A stretch of 64,000 bases of DNA from Arthrobacter sp. PvP023 (GTDB lineage: Bacteria; Actinomycetota; Actinomycetes; Actinomycetales; Micrococcaceae), in the NCBI RefSeq assembly GCF_017832975.1, contig NZ_JAFIBI010000001.1:248001-312000 (forward strand), written 5' to 3'. The notes beneath the pieces are model-generated. The model was given only the letters and a program-made list of their open reading frames with translations, did no database searches and was not told the origin of the DNA. How positions within the stretch are numbered: the first letter of the stretch is position 1; each line of letters opens with the position of its first letter. Position numbers and translations under genes: made by a program. Shown here piece by piece: positions 51,953 through 61,728 of this stretch.

Positions 51953-54085
51953 TTAGATATCCAGGAACCTGACATCCTTGGCGTTTTGCTGAATGAAGTT
52001 TCGGCGTGATTCAACGTCTTCGCCCATCAGCACGGTGAAGATCTGGTCGGCCGCGAGGGCGTCGTCCATGGTGACCTGCAGCAGTGTCCGGTGGTCAGGA
52101 TCCATGGTGGTGTCCCACAGTTCCGTGTAGTCCATCTCGCCAAGGCCCTTGTAGCGCTGGATGCCGTTGTCCTTCGGAATGCGGCGCCCTGCTGCCTGCC
52201 CGGCCAGGAGCCGGGCGTCGCGTTCGCGGTCGCTGTAGACATAATCGTGGGGGGCGTTGGACCATTTGATCCGGTACAGCGGCGGCTGGGCCAGGTAAAC
52301 ATAGCCGTTCTCAATCAGCGGCCGCATGTAACGGAACAGCAGTGTCATCAGCAGGGTGGTGATGTGCTGGCCGTCCACGTCGGCATCTGCCATGAGCACG
52401 ATCTTGTGATAGCGCAGCTTGGCGAGGTCGAAGTCCTCGCCGATGCCGGTGCCGAAGGCAGTGATCATGGATTGGACCTCATTGTTGCCGAGGGCCTTGT
52501 CCAGGCGTGCACGCTCGACGTTCAGAATCTTGCCTCGCAGCGGGAGGATGGCCTGTGTTTCCGGGTTCCGGCCGCGCTTGGCCGAACCGCCGGCGGAGTC
52601 ACCCTCCACGATGTAGACCTCGCATTTCTCCGGGTCCTTCGAGGAGCAGTCCGACAACTTGCCCGGCATGCCGAAGGACTCCAGCGGGCTCTTGCGGCGT
52701 GCGTTGTCGCGGGCCTTGCGGGCGGCCATGCGGGCCTGCGCTGCGGAAATTGCCTTGCGGATGACGTCGCGGGCCGGGCCGGGATTGCGCTCCAGCCAGT
52801 CGCCCAGGCCGTCGGTGACCACGCGCTGGACGAAGCCCTTGACTTCGGAGTTGCCGAGTTTGGTCTTGGTCTGGCCTTCGAACTGGGGTTCTGCCAGCTT
52901 CACGGAAATGACGGCGGTGAGGCCTTCGCGGATGTCGTCACCCGTGAGGTTGTCGTCTTTTTCCTTGATGATGTTCTTCTCCCGCGCGTAGCGGTTGATG
53001 AGCGACGTCATGGCGGCACGGAAACCCTCTTCGTGGGTTCCGCCCTCGTGCGTGTTGATGGTGTTGGCGTAGGTGTGGACACTCTCGGAGTATGCGTTGG
53101 TCCACTGCATCGCCATTTCCAAGGCGATTTTCCGTTCTTTGTCCTCGGTTTCGAAGGCGATGACGTCCTCATGGACAACGTCTACCTTCTTGCCGGAGTT
53201 CAGGTGTTTCACGTAGTCCAGCAGGCCGTCGTCGTACTGGTACACAACCGTCCGGTATTCGGCGGCGACTTCACCTTCGGTGGGAACGGTATCGAGATCC
53301 AGGTCCTCGTCTTCTGACGATTCCAGCGCATCGCGGCGCTCATCCGTCAGCGTGATGCGCAGGCCCTTGTTGAGGAACGCCATCTGCTGGAAGCGGGCAC
53401 GCAGCGTTTCGAAGTCGAATTCCGTGCTCTCGAAGATGCTGGCATCGGGATAGAACGTCTGCGTCGTACCGGTCTGGTCCGTCTCTTCGCCCTTGACGAG
53501 GCTGCCCTGGGGTTTGCCGCCGTCGGCGAAGGACATCCGCCAGACGTGGCCCTGGCGCCGCACTTCGGTGTCCACGCGGCTGGAAAGCGCGTTGACCACG
53601 GAGATGCCCACGCCGTGCAGGCCGCCGGAGACGGCATATCCGCCGCCGCCGAACTTTCCGCCCGCATGCAGGATGGTCATGACAACCTCAACCGTGGGTT
53701 TGTGCTCGGTGGGGTGCATGTCCACCGGGATGCCGCGGCCGTCGTCCACCACTTTGACGCCGCCGTCGGCCTGCAGAACAATTTCAATGTGGGTGCAGTA
53801 CCCGGCCAGGGCTTCATCCACGGAGTTGTCCACCACTTCGTACACGAGGTGGTGGAGGCCGCGGGGCCCCGTGGAGCCGATGTACATGCCGGGACGTTTC
53901 CGGACAGCTTCGAGTCCTTCAAGGACGGTGATATCGCTCGCACCGTACCCCTTGCGTTCGGCTGCCTCCGCCGGCGCATCAGGTGTACGGGCATCCTCAG
54001 CTGCGGGTTCCACTGCCGGGATATCTGCATTGTCGTTAGCCACAGGCGCTTTCGACTCCTCTGTATTCGTATGGCCGGCCGTCAC
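51953..54085 (-). CDS. gyrB: DNA gyrase subunit B
   Basis: A 710-residue ATPase subunit. The GHKL motifs are [31 protein letters not shown] and [15 protein letters not shown]; the TOPRIM domain has [16 protein letters not shown] and [11 protein letters not shown]; the C-terminus is [17 protein letters not shown]. An unconserved acidic N-terminal leader of about 45 residues precedes the fold; the GTG at 54085 is the first start after CGGAG. A hairpin followed by six T lies about 90 nt upstream. gyrA follows after 65 nt. Confidence 0.98.
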   Translation of the reverse strand: MTAGHTNTEESKAPVANDNADIPAVEPAAEDARTPDAPAEAAERKGYGASDITVLEGLEAVRKRPGMYIGSTGPRGLHHLVYEVVDNSVDEALAGYCTHIEIVLQADGGVKVVDDGRGIPVDMHPTEHKPTVEVVMTILHAGGKFGGGGYAVSGGLHGVGISVVNALSSRVDTEVRRQGHVWRMSFADGGKPQGSLVKGEETDQTGTTQTFYPDASIFESTEFDFETLRARFQQMAFLNKGLRITLTDERRDALESSEDEDLDLDTVPTEGEVAAEYRTVVYQYDDGLLDYVKHLNSGKKVDVVHEDVIAFETEDKERKIALEMAMQWTNAYSESVHTYANTINTHEGGTHEEGFRAAMTSLINRYAREKNIIKEKDDNLTGDDIREGLTAVISVKLAEPQFEGQTKTKLGNSEVKGFVQRVVTDGLGDWLERNPGPARDVIRKAISAAQARMAARKARDNARRKSPLESFGMPGKLSDCSSKDPEKCEVYIVEGDSAGGSAKRGRNPETQAILPLRGKILNVERARLDKALGNNEVQSMITAFGTGIGEDFDLAKLRYHKIVLMADADVDGQHITTLLMTLLFRYMRPLIENGYVYLAQPPLYRIKWSNAPHDYVYSDRERDARLLAGQAAGRRIPKDNGIQRYKGLGEMDYTELWDTTMDPDHRTLLQVTMDDALAADQIFTVLMGEDVESRRNFIQQNAKDVRFLDI

Positions 54086-54456
54086 CGTCTCCGATAGAAG
54101 AGGCTCCTGCCAACAGGCACGTCACTGATGACGCCGACTACTTCGTTGGCTGTCGGAACCGTGCCCCGGCCGCAAAAAAGCGCCGGAAAACGGACTCAGT
54201 CAACGTTTCACCGGCGCCCAGTTATCTACCACGATTCTACCGTGCTGGAGAGCGTAATCCCGCATTCCAGGCCCGTAAACGCGCGGGAATATGGTGCTGG
54301 CAGGCCGTTGGCCCCGCCTGCAAGGCTCCAGCGGTCCGGGTTCTGGGTTCCTATACGCCCACGGGGCGTTGGAGCGCCCTACACGCCGTTTGGCCATTTT
54401 TCAAGAGTCCGTGCCAGCGGCTGCCGGGGACGCAGGGGCAGCCAAGGTGTTCCGCG
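54086..54456. other. gyrB upstream region
   Basis: A 371-nt gap between dciA and gyrB. It contains the hairpin terminator at 54174-54217 and, just upstream of it on the minus strand, TAGAAT and TAGATA hexamers (about 54222-54245) that might be -10 elements for gyrB. The rest is GC-rich without an open frame that looks coding. Confidence 0.5.
54174..54217 (-). terminator. Hairpin with T tract before gyrB (terminator or attenuator)
   Basis: On the minus strand GCGCCGGTGAAACG pairs with CGTTTTCCGGCGC across an 11-nt loop and is followed by six T (54174-54179). It would end dciA transcripts, or act as an attenuator if gyrB starts upstream of it. Confidence 0.75.
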
Positions 54457-55014
54457 CTATCCGTACGTGTCGCGGGGACCGCGGCCGTTGACCGTCCGCC
54501 CGCCCTTCCGCCAGCTCGGAGCCGCCGGTCCAAGGACCTGGATCTTGGTGACTACGCCCTCGCCCAGTTCGGTCCGGAACTTCTCCAGGAGGCTGAAGCT
54601 GAGCAGGCGCAGCTGGGTGGCCCACGCCGTGGAATCGCACCGCACATGGAGCGTGGTGTCGGTGAAGCTCTCCGGGGTGCAGTGCGCCGAAATTTCCGGT
54701 CCCACAAGGGTGCCCCACTCCGCCATCACGGAACCGACCGCCACCGGTGACGTCCAGCCGCGTTCGGCCACCAGCCGTCCCACCACTTTGCCCAGGCCCA
54801 GCGGGTCCCGGCCCGTGCCGTGGAACTGGGTGAAACCCCGGGTCCCCGCGCTGCTGCGTCCCGGTTTCTTGGCTGCGCCGCCGGGAAGCGGAGCCTTGCG
54901 GCGGATTTCACCGCGGGCAGCGGCCGCCTCGCGCATCCTGTTGAGCGCGGCCTGGGCAGCGTCGATGTCGTCGGGATCGCGGCCCGGCTGCAGGCCGCCA
55001 GCATCTTTATTCAT
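54457..55014 (-). CDS. dciA: DciA family (DUF721) protein
   Basis: A 185-residue protein with the DUF721 domain in the middle and C-terminal half: VAVGSVMAEWGTLVGPEISA, TDTTLHVRCDSTAWATQLRL and LLEKFRTELGEGVVTKIQVL. In bacteria lacking DnaC/DnaI, DciA interacts with the replicative helicase DnaB and supports initiation. The N-terminal region of about 75 residues is basic and low in complexity. It overlaps recF by 4 nt; the recF-dciA-gyrB order is typical of Actinobacteria. Confidence 0.92.
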   Translation of the reverse strand: MNKDAGGLQPGRDPDDIDAAQAALNRMREAAAARGEIRRKAPLPGGAAKKPGRSSAGTRGFTQFHGTGRDPLGLGKVVGRLVAERGWTSPVAVGSVMAEWGTLVGPEISAHCTPESFTDTTLHVRCDSTAWATQLRLLSFSLLEKFRTELGEGVVTKIQVLGPAAPSWRKGGRTVNGRGPRDTYG

Positions 55015-56210
55015 CGGGATTCCGACTCATCGATTCCTCCGGGGACCACCTTCACCCGCCGCCCGGCCAGCTCTTCTGGGATATCGGCGTCGACGGCGGC
55101 GGTCACCAGCACCTGTTCGGCACCGGATACTATTGCCGCCAGTTTACGCCGGCGCTGGACGTCGAGTTCAGCAAACACGTCGTCAAGGATAAGGATCGGT
55201 GCGGAGCCTCCGGTGCGCGCGTCGTCGAGCATCACGTAGTATGACGCCAGCCGCAGGGACAGGCACATGGACCACGTTTCGCCGTGCGAGGCATACCCTT
55301 TCGCCGGCGCCTCGCCGAGGATGAGTTCGACGTCGTCGCGGTGAGGCCCCACAAGGGAAATGCCCCGTTCCAGTTCCTTGCGGCGGGACGCCGCAAAAGC
55401 CTGCACGTAGCGTTGGGTGAGTTCATCGACGGACAGTGACCGGAGGTCCTCAACGCGTTCGACGGCGGCGGGTTCCGCAGCGTAACCGGCGCCGTCGTCG
55501 TCCATCATTCCCTGGAGCGTGGACCGGTAGATCGCGTCCGCCTCCTTGGACCCGTCAGTCAGCTGGGTATAGGCAGCTTTCAGGTGGGGCCGGATCCGTT
55601 CCACCAGTTCCAGGCGCGCGTGAAGCAGCTCGGCGCCGGCCCGGGCCATGTGCTGGTCCCACACATCCAGGGTGGCCTCGTGGCCGGCAGTGAACTTGCC
55701 GGCCCGGCCCGATTTGAGCAGCGCATTGCGCTGCTTGAGGACGCGGTCGTAATCCGATCTGGTGGCGGAATGTCGCGGCATGAGGCTGACCAGCAACTCG
55801 TCGAGGAAACGCCGGCGGTTGGACGGATCCCCCTTCACCAGCGCAAGGTCTTCCGGTGCAAAGAGAACCGTCTGGCAGATGCCCAGGATGTCGCGGGCAC
55901 GGACGGGATTGCTGCGGTTGATGCGTCCGCGGTTCGCGCGGCTGCCGTTGATTTCCAGCTCCAGCACAGTGGACTGCCCGCCCCGGACCAGCTTGGCCCT
56001 GATCAGCGCGCGCTCGGTACCGAAGCGCAGCAGGGGGGCGTCCGAACTCACGCGGTGCGAACTGAGCGTAGCAAGGTACCCGATGGCCTCCATGAGGTTG
56101 GTCTTGCCGATGCCGTTGTACCCCACAAGTACTGTCACGCCGGGCTCGAGGGTGAGGTCCACCTGGGCATAACTGCGAAAATCGGTCAGCGAGAGCTTTT
56201 CTAGGTACAC
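55011..56210 (-). CDS. recF: DNA replication and repair protein RecF
   Basis: A 399-residue SMC-like ATPase that loads RecA at gaps. Walker A is GYNGIGKTN near residue 34, the opening MYLEKLSLTDFRSYAQVDL is typical, the signature region includes GPHRDDVELIL, and Walker B is ILILDDVFAELD. It overlaps dciA by 4 nt and lies 36 nt after gnd. Confidence 0.97.
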   Translation of the reverse strand: MYLEKLSLTDFRSYAQVDLTLEPGVTVLVGYNGIGKTNLMEAIGYLATLSSHRVSSDAPLLRFGTERALIRAKLVRGGQSTVLELEINGSRANRGRINRSNPVRARDILGICQTVLFAPEDLALVKGDPSNRRRFLDELLVSLMPRHSATRSDYDRVLKQRNALLKSGRAGKFTAGHEATLDVWDQHMARAGAELLHARLELVERIRPHLKAAYTQLTDGSKEADAIYRSTLQGMMDDDGAGYAAEPAAVERVEDLRSLSVDELTQRYVQAFAASRRKELERGISLVGPHRDDVELILGEAPAKGYASHGETWSMCLSLRLASYYVMLDDARTGGSAPILILDDVFAELDVQRRRKLAAIVSGAEQVLVTAAVDADIPEELAGRRVKVVPGGIDESESR

Positions 56211-56246
56211 GCGGTCTTCAGGATTCCCGGACTGCTCGGAGTGCCG

Positions 56247-57131
56247 CTACTTGGCCGGACGGGTGGCATGCCCGCCGAACTGGTGGCGCAGCGCGGACAC
56301 CATCTTCATGGCCGGCGAGTTGTCCTCGCGGGACGAGAAGCGGGCAAACAAAGCCGCTGTGATGGCCGGCGCAGGAACTGCATTGGCGATTGCCTCTTCC
56401 ACGGTCCAGCGTCCTTCCCCGGAATCCTCGACGTAGTCGTCGATCGAGGCCAGGCCCGGATCCTCGTCCAGGGCCTTGACCATGAGGTCCAGCAGCCAGG
56501 AACGCACAACCGTTCCCTTCTGCCAGGCGCGGAAAGTGCCCGGCAGGTCCGTGACGATGTCCTTGGCGGCCAGCAGTTCGTAGCCCTCTGCGTAGGCCTG
56601 CATAAGCCCGTATTCGATGCCGTTGTGCACCATTTTCGCGTAGTGGCCCGCGCCGACGCCGCCAACGTGGACGAAGCTATCCGCCCGGTCACCTTCGGGG
56701 CGGAGTGCGTCAAAAGCGGGCATTGCCCGTTCAATGTCGGCGGCATCGCCGCCGGCCATCAGGCCGTAGCCGTTCTGCAGGCCCCACACACCGCCGGACA
56801 CTCCGCAGTCCGCGAAGCGGATGCCCTTCTCGGCCAGCGCGGCGCCGTGCTTCTGGTCTTCGGTGAAACGGGAATTCCCGCCGTCGATCACCAAGTCGCC
56901 GGCGTCCAGCTTGGAACCCAGCTCGGTGATGACGGCGTCGGTGATCTCGCCTGCCGGAACCATGACCCAGATGACGCGCGGAGCCGGAACAGCCGCGATG
57001 AGCTCGTCCACCGTGGCGACGTCCGTGACGTCAGGGTTGCGATCGAAGCCGGTGACTTCCACGCCGCCCTTGCGCAGCCGCTCGCGCATGTTGAAACCCA
57101 TTTTTCCAAGGCCGATTAGTCCGATGTGCAC
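56247..57131 (-). CDS. gnd: 6-phosphogluconate dehydrogenase, short (decarboxylating) type
   Basis: A 294-residue enzyme producing ribulose 5-phosphate and CO2. The Rossmann motif IGLIGLGKMGFNMRERL is followed by VIDGGNSRFTED and the catalytic segment GAGHYAKMVHNGIEYGLMQA. The short form lacks the extra C-terminal domain of the 470-residue E. coli Gnd and resembles the GntZ/YqeC type; cofactor choice is not certain. The gnd gene between dnaN and recF is typical of Actinobacteria. Confidence 0.95.
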   Translation of the reverse strand: MHIGLIGLGKMGFNMRERLRKGGVEVTGFDRNPDVTDVATVDELIAAVPAPRVIWVMVPAGEITDAVITELGSKLDAGDLVIDGGNSRFTEDQKHGAALAEKGIRFADCGVSGGVWGLQNGYGLMAGGDAADIERAMPAFDALRPEGDRADSFVHVGGVGAGHYAKMVHNGIEYGLMQAYAEGYELLAAKDIVTDLPGTFRAWQKGTVVRSWLLDLMVKALDEDPGLASIDDYVEDSGEGRWTVEEAIANAVPAPAITAALFARFSSREDNSPAMKMVSALRHQFGGHATRPAK

Positions 57132-57182
57132 GGTAGGAGCTCTTTTCTGCGCTGGTGTGGTGGAAGGTGCCGCGGCTGCTGC

Positions 57183-58307
57183 CTAGTTGGGCAGGCGCAC
57201 CGGCATGACCAGGTAACGGTAGTCGTCCTGGTCTTCGCCGTCGGCGTCGACCTGTGCCGTGATCATGGCGGGCTTGGGTGCCGTGGTGAAGGAGAAGCGT
57301 ACGAACTTGGTTTCGATTACGCTCAGGCCCTCAATCAGGTAGTGCGGGTTGAATGCAACCGTGATTTCATCGCCGGTCAGCTGGGCTTCAAGTTCTTCCG
57401 AAGCCTGCGCGTCTTCGCCGGTGCCCGCGTCCAACTGGAGCTGGCCATCGGTGAACGCCAGCCGGACAGGCGTATTGCGTTCGGCAACCAGGGATACGCG
57501 CCGGACAGCCTCGACCAGTTCCTGGGTCTGCACCGTGGCGTGGATCGGGGTGGCATCCGGGAACAGTGAGCGGATCTTGGGGTAGTCGCCATCCACGAGG
57601 AGGGACGTGGTGGTGCGTCCGCCGCTTTCGAAGCCGATGAGCCGGCTGTCGTCATCCGCCAGGGCGAGGTTGATGTCACCGCTGTTGCCCAGCGTTTTTG
57701 CAACTTCGTTCAAGGTTTTGGCCTTGACCAGGGCACTGGTGGAGATTCCCGGGGTGACAGGCTTCCAAGGTACCTCGCGCATGGCCAGACGGTAGCGGTC
57801 GGTGGCCAGCAGTGTGATGAGGTCGTCCTCGATTTCCATCCGGACGCCAGTGAGGATCGGCAGGGTGTCGTCCTTGCTGGCCGCGATGATCACCTGGGAT
57901 ACGGCCTGCGCGAAGGAATCTCCCGGGACTGTTCCGCTGATGGTGGGCAATGCCGGCAGCGGCGGGTATTCCGCCTCGGGCATGGTGGCCAGGTGGAAGC
58001 TGCTGCGCCGGCAGGTGAGCGTGACTTTGTTGCCATCGGTTTCGACGTCGACGGGAGCAGACGGCAGGCTGCGGCAGATGTCTGCGAGCAGGCGGCCGGA
58101 AACCAGGATGGTGCCCTCAACGCTGATGTCGGCCGGGATTTCAAGGCGGGCCGACGTTTCGTAGTCAAAACTCGAGAGGCTGACGGTGCCTGCTTCGGCT
58201 TTGAGGAGGAGCCCGGAAAGCACCGGAACCGGAGGCCGCGGAGACAACGACCGGGCGGTCCATGTGACGGCTTCTGCCAGGACGTCCCGTTCGACTCTGA
58301 ACTTCAC
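57183..58307 (-). CDS. dnaN: DNA polymerase III sliding clamp (beta)
   Basis: A 374-residue three-domain clamp. MKFRVERDVLAEAVTWTARS begins domain 1; domain 2 contains LPILTGVRMEIEDDLITLLA and TDRYRLAMREV; the C-terminus ends YRYLVMPVRLPN, the partner-binding end. It encircles DNA and tethers polymerase. The 535-nt gap to dnaA holds the conventional oriC. Confidence 0.98.
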   Translation of the reverse strand: MKFRVERDVLAEAVTWTARSLSPRPPVPVLSGLLLKAEAGTVSLSSFDYETSARLEIPADISVEGTILVSGRLLADICRSLPSAPVDVETDGNKVTLTCRRSSFHLATMPEAEYPPLPALPTISGTVPGDSFAQAVSQVIIAASKDDTLPILTGVRMEIEDDLITLLATDRYRLAMREVPWKPVTPGISTSALVKAKTLNEVAKTLGNSGDINLALADDDSRLIGFESGGRTTTSLLVDGDYPKIRSLFPDATPIHATVQTQELVEAVRRVSLVAERNTPVRLAFTDGQLQLDAGTGEDAQASEELEAQLTGDEITVAFNPHYLIEGLSVIETKFVRFSFTTAPKPAMITAQVDADGEDQDDYRYLVMPVRLPN

Positions 58308-58842
58308 GGAAGGGTGCCGCCTTTCATTGCTGCTGCCATTTTTTCAACGCGAACTCCCGCAGGGAGCTCGAAAAACCTGCTCCCGGACACCGGAACCTGC
58401 ATGGTCCGCGCTTGCTGAACCACAAACAGACCCAAGGATGGGAGCGCTGCTGACAGCTTAGCCGGAAGATTCAGGATTTCCCCATCCCCGGCCGGCCCGG
58501 AGGCCCCTCGGGGCCGAGGCCACGAGGCTCTGTGAGGCGGGGAACGAGATTGTTGTTTGAGGGAATTTCAATTTCTTGGGATTAGTAGTGTTAATAACTG
58601 CTGTGGAAACTGTGGATAACCCCGTCCCACGGCACGATTCCGCGGTTAAGCCCTGTTCATCCGTTGTGGGCGACGCAGGTTTTAAACAGGGTGTGGATGG
58701 GGACAACTTTTTTGGCCGTTTCGCTGATCCACAGATGCCTTAAGGGTTTTAAGCCCATTAACCGCGGTTGTCCCCTTAAGTATCCACAGGCTTATCCACA
58801 TGCGCCTGTTAATAAGGTAAGAGTGCGGGGCGGAAGCCCGGC
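58308..58842. other. oriC: Replication origin oriC (dnaN-dnaA gap)
   Basis: A 535-nt gap. Perfect DnaA boxes start at 58611 (reverse) and 58792; one-mismatch boxes TGATCCACA at 58725 and GTATCCACA at 58780. An AT-rich stretch (about 58545-58600, with TTGTTTGAGGGAATTTC and AGTGTTAATAACT) is a candidate unwinding element. AGTGTTAATAACT (58587-58599) is the exact reverse complement of the 13-mer seen twice at 42.5-42.75 kb. Transcription diverging from the dnaA region and the gene order support this as oriC. Confidence 0.88.
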
Positions 58843-60267
58843 TTAGGAATCCCGCTGCTGCTGCTTGATGCGGTTGGTCAGCTCCGTAACCTGGTTGTAG
58901 ATCACACGACGCTCGGCCATCAGTTCACGGATCTTGCGGTCTGCGTGGATCACCGTGGTGTGGTCCCGGCCGCCGAGTTCCTGTCCGATCTTGGGAAGCG
59001 ACATGTCCGTCAGCTCCCTGCACAGGTACATGGCGATCTGGCGGGCGGTCACGAGCGTGCGCGTCCGGGACTTGCTGCAGAGCTCTTCCATGCTGAGCTT
59101 GAAGTAGTCGGCTGTCTGGGTCAGGATCTGCGCCGAGGTGATCTCCTGGGCGCCGTCGTCCGTGATCAGGTCCTTGAGCACCATTTCGGCGAGGGCAACG
59201 TCCACCGGTTGCCGGTTCAGGCTGGCGAACGCGGTGACGCGGATGAGTGCGCCTTCGAGTTCGCGGATGTTGCTGGAGATTTTGGACGCGATGTACTCCA
59301 GTGCGTCGTCCGGTGCGGACAGACCTTCACTGAGGGCCTTCTTGCGGAGGATCGCAATACGGGTTTCCAGTTCCGGCGGCTGGATGTCGGTCAGCAGGCC
59401 CCACTCGAAGCGGGACTTCATCCTGTCCTCGAATCCCGCGAGCAGCTTGGGCGGCTGGTCGGAGGTGATGACTACCTGCTTGTTGTTGTTGTGGAGCGCA
59501 TTGAACGTGTGGAAGAACTCCTCCAGCGTGCGGTCCTTGCCGGCCAGGAACTGGATGTCGTCGATCAGCAGGACGTCCACGTTGCGGTACGTGGTCTTGA
59601 AGCTGGTGCCTTCATCGTCCCGGATGGAGTTGATGAAGTCGTTGGTGAATTCTTCGGAGTTCACGTAGCGGACCCGGATGCCGCTGTAGAGGCGGCGGGC
59701 GTAGTGCCCGATCGCGTGCAGCAGGTGGGTCTTTCCCAGGCCGGAGTCACCGTAGATGAACAGCGGATTGTAGGCCTTGGCCGGCGCTTCAGCGACGGCG
59801 ACGGCTGCGGCGTGCGCGAACCGGTTCGATGAACCGATCACGAAGGTGTCGAAGACGTACTTCGGGTTGAGTCGGCCGAATTCGTGGGACGTGCTCGGCA
59901 GCATCGGCTGCGGCTTCAGTTCCACGGTGGGATCAGTCGCGAGGGAAAGTTCGACGGCGGGTTCGGGTTCGGTGTGGAGCGGCACCAGATCGGTGTCCAC
60001 ATCGATGGCGCAGCGGATGTCGTCGGAGAAAACGTTATGCAGGGCGTCGTCGAGTGCTTCTTTGACCTGGGTCTGCAGGACTTCGCGGGTGAGTTCATTG
60101 GGCACTGCCACCAGGAGGGTTGAGCCGATAAGGCCCTGTGCCTGTGCGAGGATCACGAAGCCGCGCTGCCGGGGTGAAACCCGGTGGTCCTGCTCCAGAA
60201 GACTCACAACCCGCCGCCAGGAACTTCCGACAGTATTCGCGTGGTTGGCTTCGTCTACTGTCATCAA
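58843..60267 (-). CDS. dnaA: Chromosomal replication initiator DnaA
   Basis: A 474-residue AAA+ initiator. Domain I is N-terminal (SSWRRVVSLLEQDHRVSPRQ); the AAA+ domain has LFIYGDSGLGKTHLLHAIGH, VLLIDDIQFLAGKD and SDQPPKLLAGFEDRMKSRFE; the DNA-binding domain IV carries GGRDHTTVIHADRKI. An acidic linker (domain II) of about 50 residues lies between. It binds the boxes on both sides of the gene and probably those at 42.4-43.1 kb. Confidence 0.98.
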   Translation of the reverse strand: MMTVDEANHANTVGSSWRRVVSLLEQDHRVSPRQRGFVILAQAQGLIGSTLLVAVPNELTREVLQTQVKEALDDALHNVFSDDIRCAIDVDTDLVPLHTEPEPAVELSLATDPTVELKPQPMLPSTSHEFGRLNPKYVFDTFVIGSSNRFAHAAAVAVAEAPAKAYNPLFIYGDSGLGKTHLLHAIGHYARRLYSGIRVRYVNSEEFTNDFINSIRDDEGTSFKTTYRNVDVLLIDDIQFLAGKDRTLEEFFHTFNALHNNNKQVVITSDQPPKLLAGFEDRMKSRFEWGLLTDIQPPELETRIAILRKKALSEGLSAPDDALEYIASKISSNIRELEGALIRVTAFASLNRQPVDVALAEMVLKDLITDDGAQEITSAQILTQTADYFKLSMEELCSKSRTRTLVTARQIAMYLCRELTDMSLPKIGQELGGRDHTTVIHADRKIRELMAERRVIYNQVTELTNRIKQQQRDS

Positions 60268-60733
60268 TCAGTTCCTCAAACTTGCTTGCCTGCATTACCT
60301 GCAGCCACAAGTCCCGAACCAGGGGTCTGGTTCCGGCTTCATCCACAGGGTTATGCACAGAGCGTGGATAATCGGCTACTGAGCCACTCTAGGGGATCAA
60401 AAGCCTAGAAGATAGCTGGGTAGAGCCTTGTGGATAATTACACCGTTGTGGTTCGAAAACACGCCCTGTGAGCCACTTCATCCACAGGCTGTGGGCAGAG
60501 GTTAACCACAACCGCCGAAGGGTGGTGAAGACCGGTCCGGTTTGACTAGGGGGATCATTTTGACCTAACGTTGTGAAGTCCTTTGTGTCCGCTTTTCGAC
60601 CTCATTTGAATCTCTCTGACGTTCTGCGTCCTACGAGCCGAGGGCAGCGTGTGCACATACAAAACTTAGCGTCGGCCAGTTCTTCCCCTTTTTGATCGGG
60701 TGGGCGCACCTTTGATCCACTGGAGTAACTAAC
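60268..60733. other. dnaA-rpmH intergenic region with DnaA boxes
   Basis: A 466-nt gap. A perfect box (TGTGGATAA, reverse) starts at 60429; one-mismatch boxes start at 60339 (TCATCCACA), 60351 (TTATGCACA), 60363 (reverse), 60478 (TCATCCACA) and 60502 (TTAACCACA). It is likely to serve dnaA autoregulation and perhaps origin function, and holds divergent promoters for dnaA and rpmH. Confidence 0.85.
60542..60571 (+). promoter_or_regulatory. Candidate rpmH promoter
   Basis: TTGACT (60542-60547) and TAACGT (60566-60571) spaced 18 nt, about 160 nt before rpmH. The -35 is strong and the -10 fair. Confidence 0.5.
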
Positions 60734-60871
60734 GTGAGCAAGCGGACTTTTCAGCCGAATAACCGCCGTCGAGCCAAGAAGCACGGCTTCCGCCTTCGTA
60801 TGCGTACCCGTGCCGGCCGTGCCATCCTGGCAGCCCGTCGTGGCAAGGGCCGCACCGAACTGTCGGCCTAA
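60734..60871 (+). CDS. rpmH: 50S ribosomal protein L34
   Basis: A 45-residue basic protein: [20 protein letters not shown], then [19 protein letters not shown] and RTELSA. This is the full L34 sequence. GTG start at 60734. It sits in the universal rpmH-rnpA arrangement across from dnaA. Confidence 0.98.
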   Translation: MSKRTFQPNNRRRAKKHGFRLRMRTRAGRAILAARRGKGRTELSA

Positions 60872-60913
60872 ATACACTGACTCGTCGGTCACCATCCCTT
60901 TGCGAGTTTAACG

Positions 60914-61324
60914 GTGCTAGCCACCAGGAACCGTCTGAGGACCTCAACCGATTTTTCAACAACTGTACGTTCCGGCGTCCGCAATGGACGCCGGAACGTA
61001 GTGTTATATACGGTAGCTATTGCTGCTGACGAACCAAGCCGGATCGGATTCATCGTTTCCAAGAGTGTTGGGAACGCTGTTGTCAGGAACCTCGTTAAGA
61101 GGAGACTGAGGGAAGCCGGCGCTTTGTCGTTGCAGGAATACGGTACCGGGTTCGCCATTGTGGTCCGGGCACTGCCTGCGGCCGCGGCTGCCAGCTGGGA
61201 CCAACTGCTGGCAGACTACAACGCCGCTCTGGAAACGACCATGAAACGGCTGGGCGGCCGCCTTCCTCGGGCCGCGTCAGCGGTTTCACGTGAATCAAGA
61301 CAGGAAGGGACACCGCGTGCGTAA
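60914..61324 (+). CDS. rnpA: Ribonuclease P protein component
   Basis: A 136-residue basic protein. The start [20 protein letters not shown] and the RNR motif region [19 protein letters not shown] identify RnpA. It helps the RNase P RNA mature tRNA 5' ends. GTG start; it overlaps yidD by 8 nt at its 3' end. Confidence 0.97.
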   Translation: MLATRNRLRTSTDFSTTVRSGVRNGRRNVVLYTVAIAADEPSRIGFIVSKSVGNAVVRNLVKRRLREAGALSLQEYGTGFAIVVRALPAAAAASWDQLLADYNAALETTMKRLGGRLPRAASAVSRESRQEGTPRA

Positions 61325-61712
61325 CTCCATTGCCGCCGTCGTCCGCTTCTTGAAACCGGCTGCCATCGTGGTGGGCAGGACGCTCTGGAACCTGCCCCGC
61401 AACTTTCTTATTCTGCTGCTGATGACCTACCGCAAGGTGATTTCGCCCTTGTATGGCCAGGTCTGCCGCTTCTTTCCTTCGTGCTCGGCATACGCCCTCG
61501 AAGCAATCACGGTGCATGGCGCCGTCAAGGGAAGCTGGCTCGCGGCCCGGCGCCTGATGCGCTGCCACCCATGGAACGCCGGCGGTGTGGACCATGTCCC
61601 CGCCGGTCACCGCCACTGGCCTGAAAACCAGACCCCCACAATTGTTGTACTGAACAACCCGGACAAGTACCTGGCTGCGCAGTCTGATGGAGAAGGCCGC
61701 ACTGCGGCCTAA
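61317..61712 (+). CDS. yidD: Membrane protein insertion efficiency factor YidD
   Basis: A 131-residue protein with the YidD core [40 protein letters not shown] and [18 protein letters not shown]. It has an N-terminal amphipathic region and helps YidC-mediated insertion. GTG at 61317 preceded by AGGAAGGGA; overlap with rnpA implies coupling. Confidence 0.95.
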   Translation: MRNSIAAVVRFLKPAAIVVGRTLWNLPRNFLILLLMTYRKVISPLYGQVCRFFPSCSAYALEAITVHGAVKGSWLAARRLMRCHPWNAGGVDHVPAGHRHWPENQTPTIVVLNNPDKYLAAQSDGEGRTAA

Positions 61713-61728
61713 CGAATAGGGATATCGT

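Noticed and set aside
50379..51956. A 525-codon open frame opposite gyrA
   Set aside because: It is a shadow of gyrA caused by the high GC third positions; the gyrA frame is certain.
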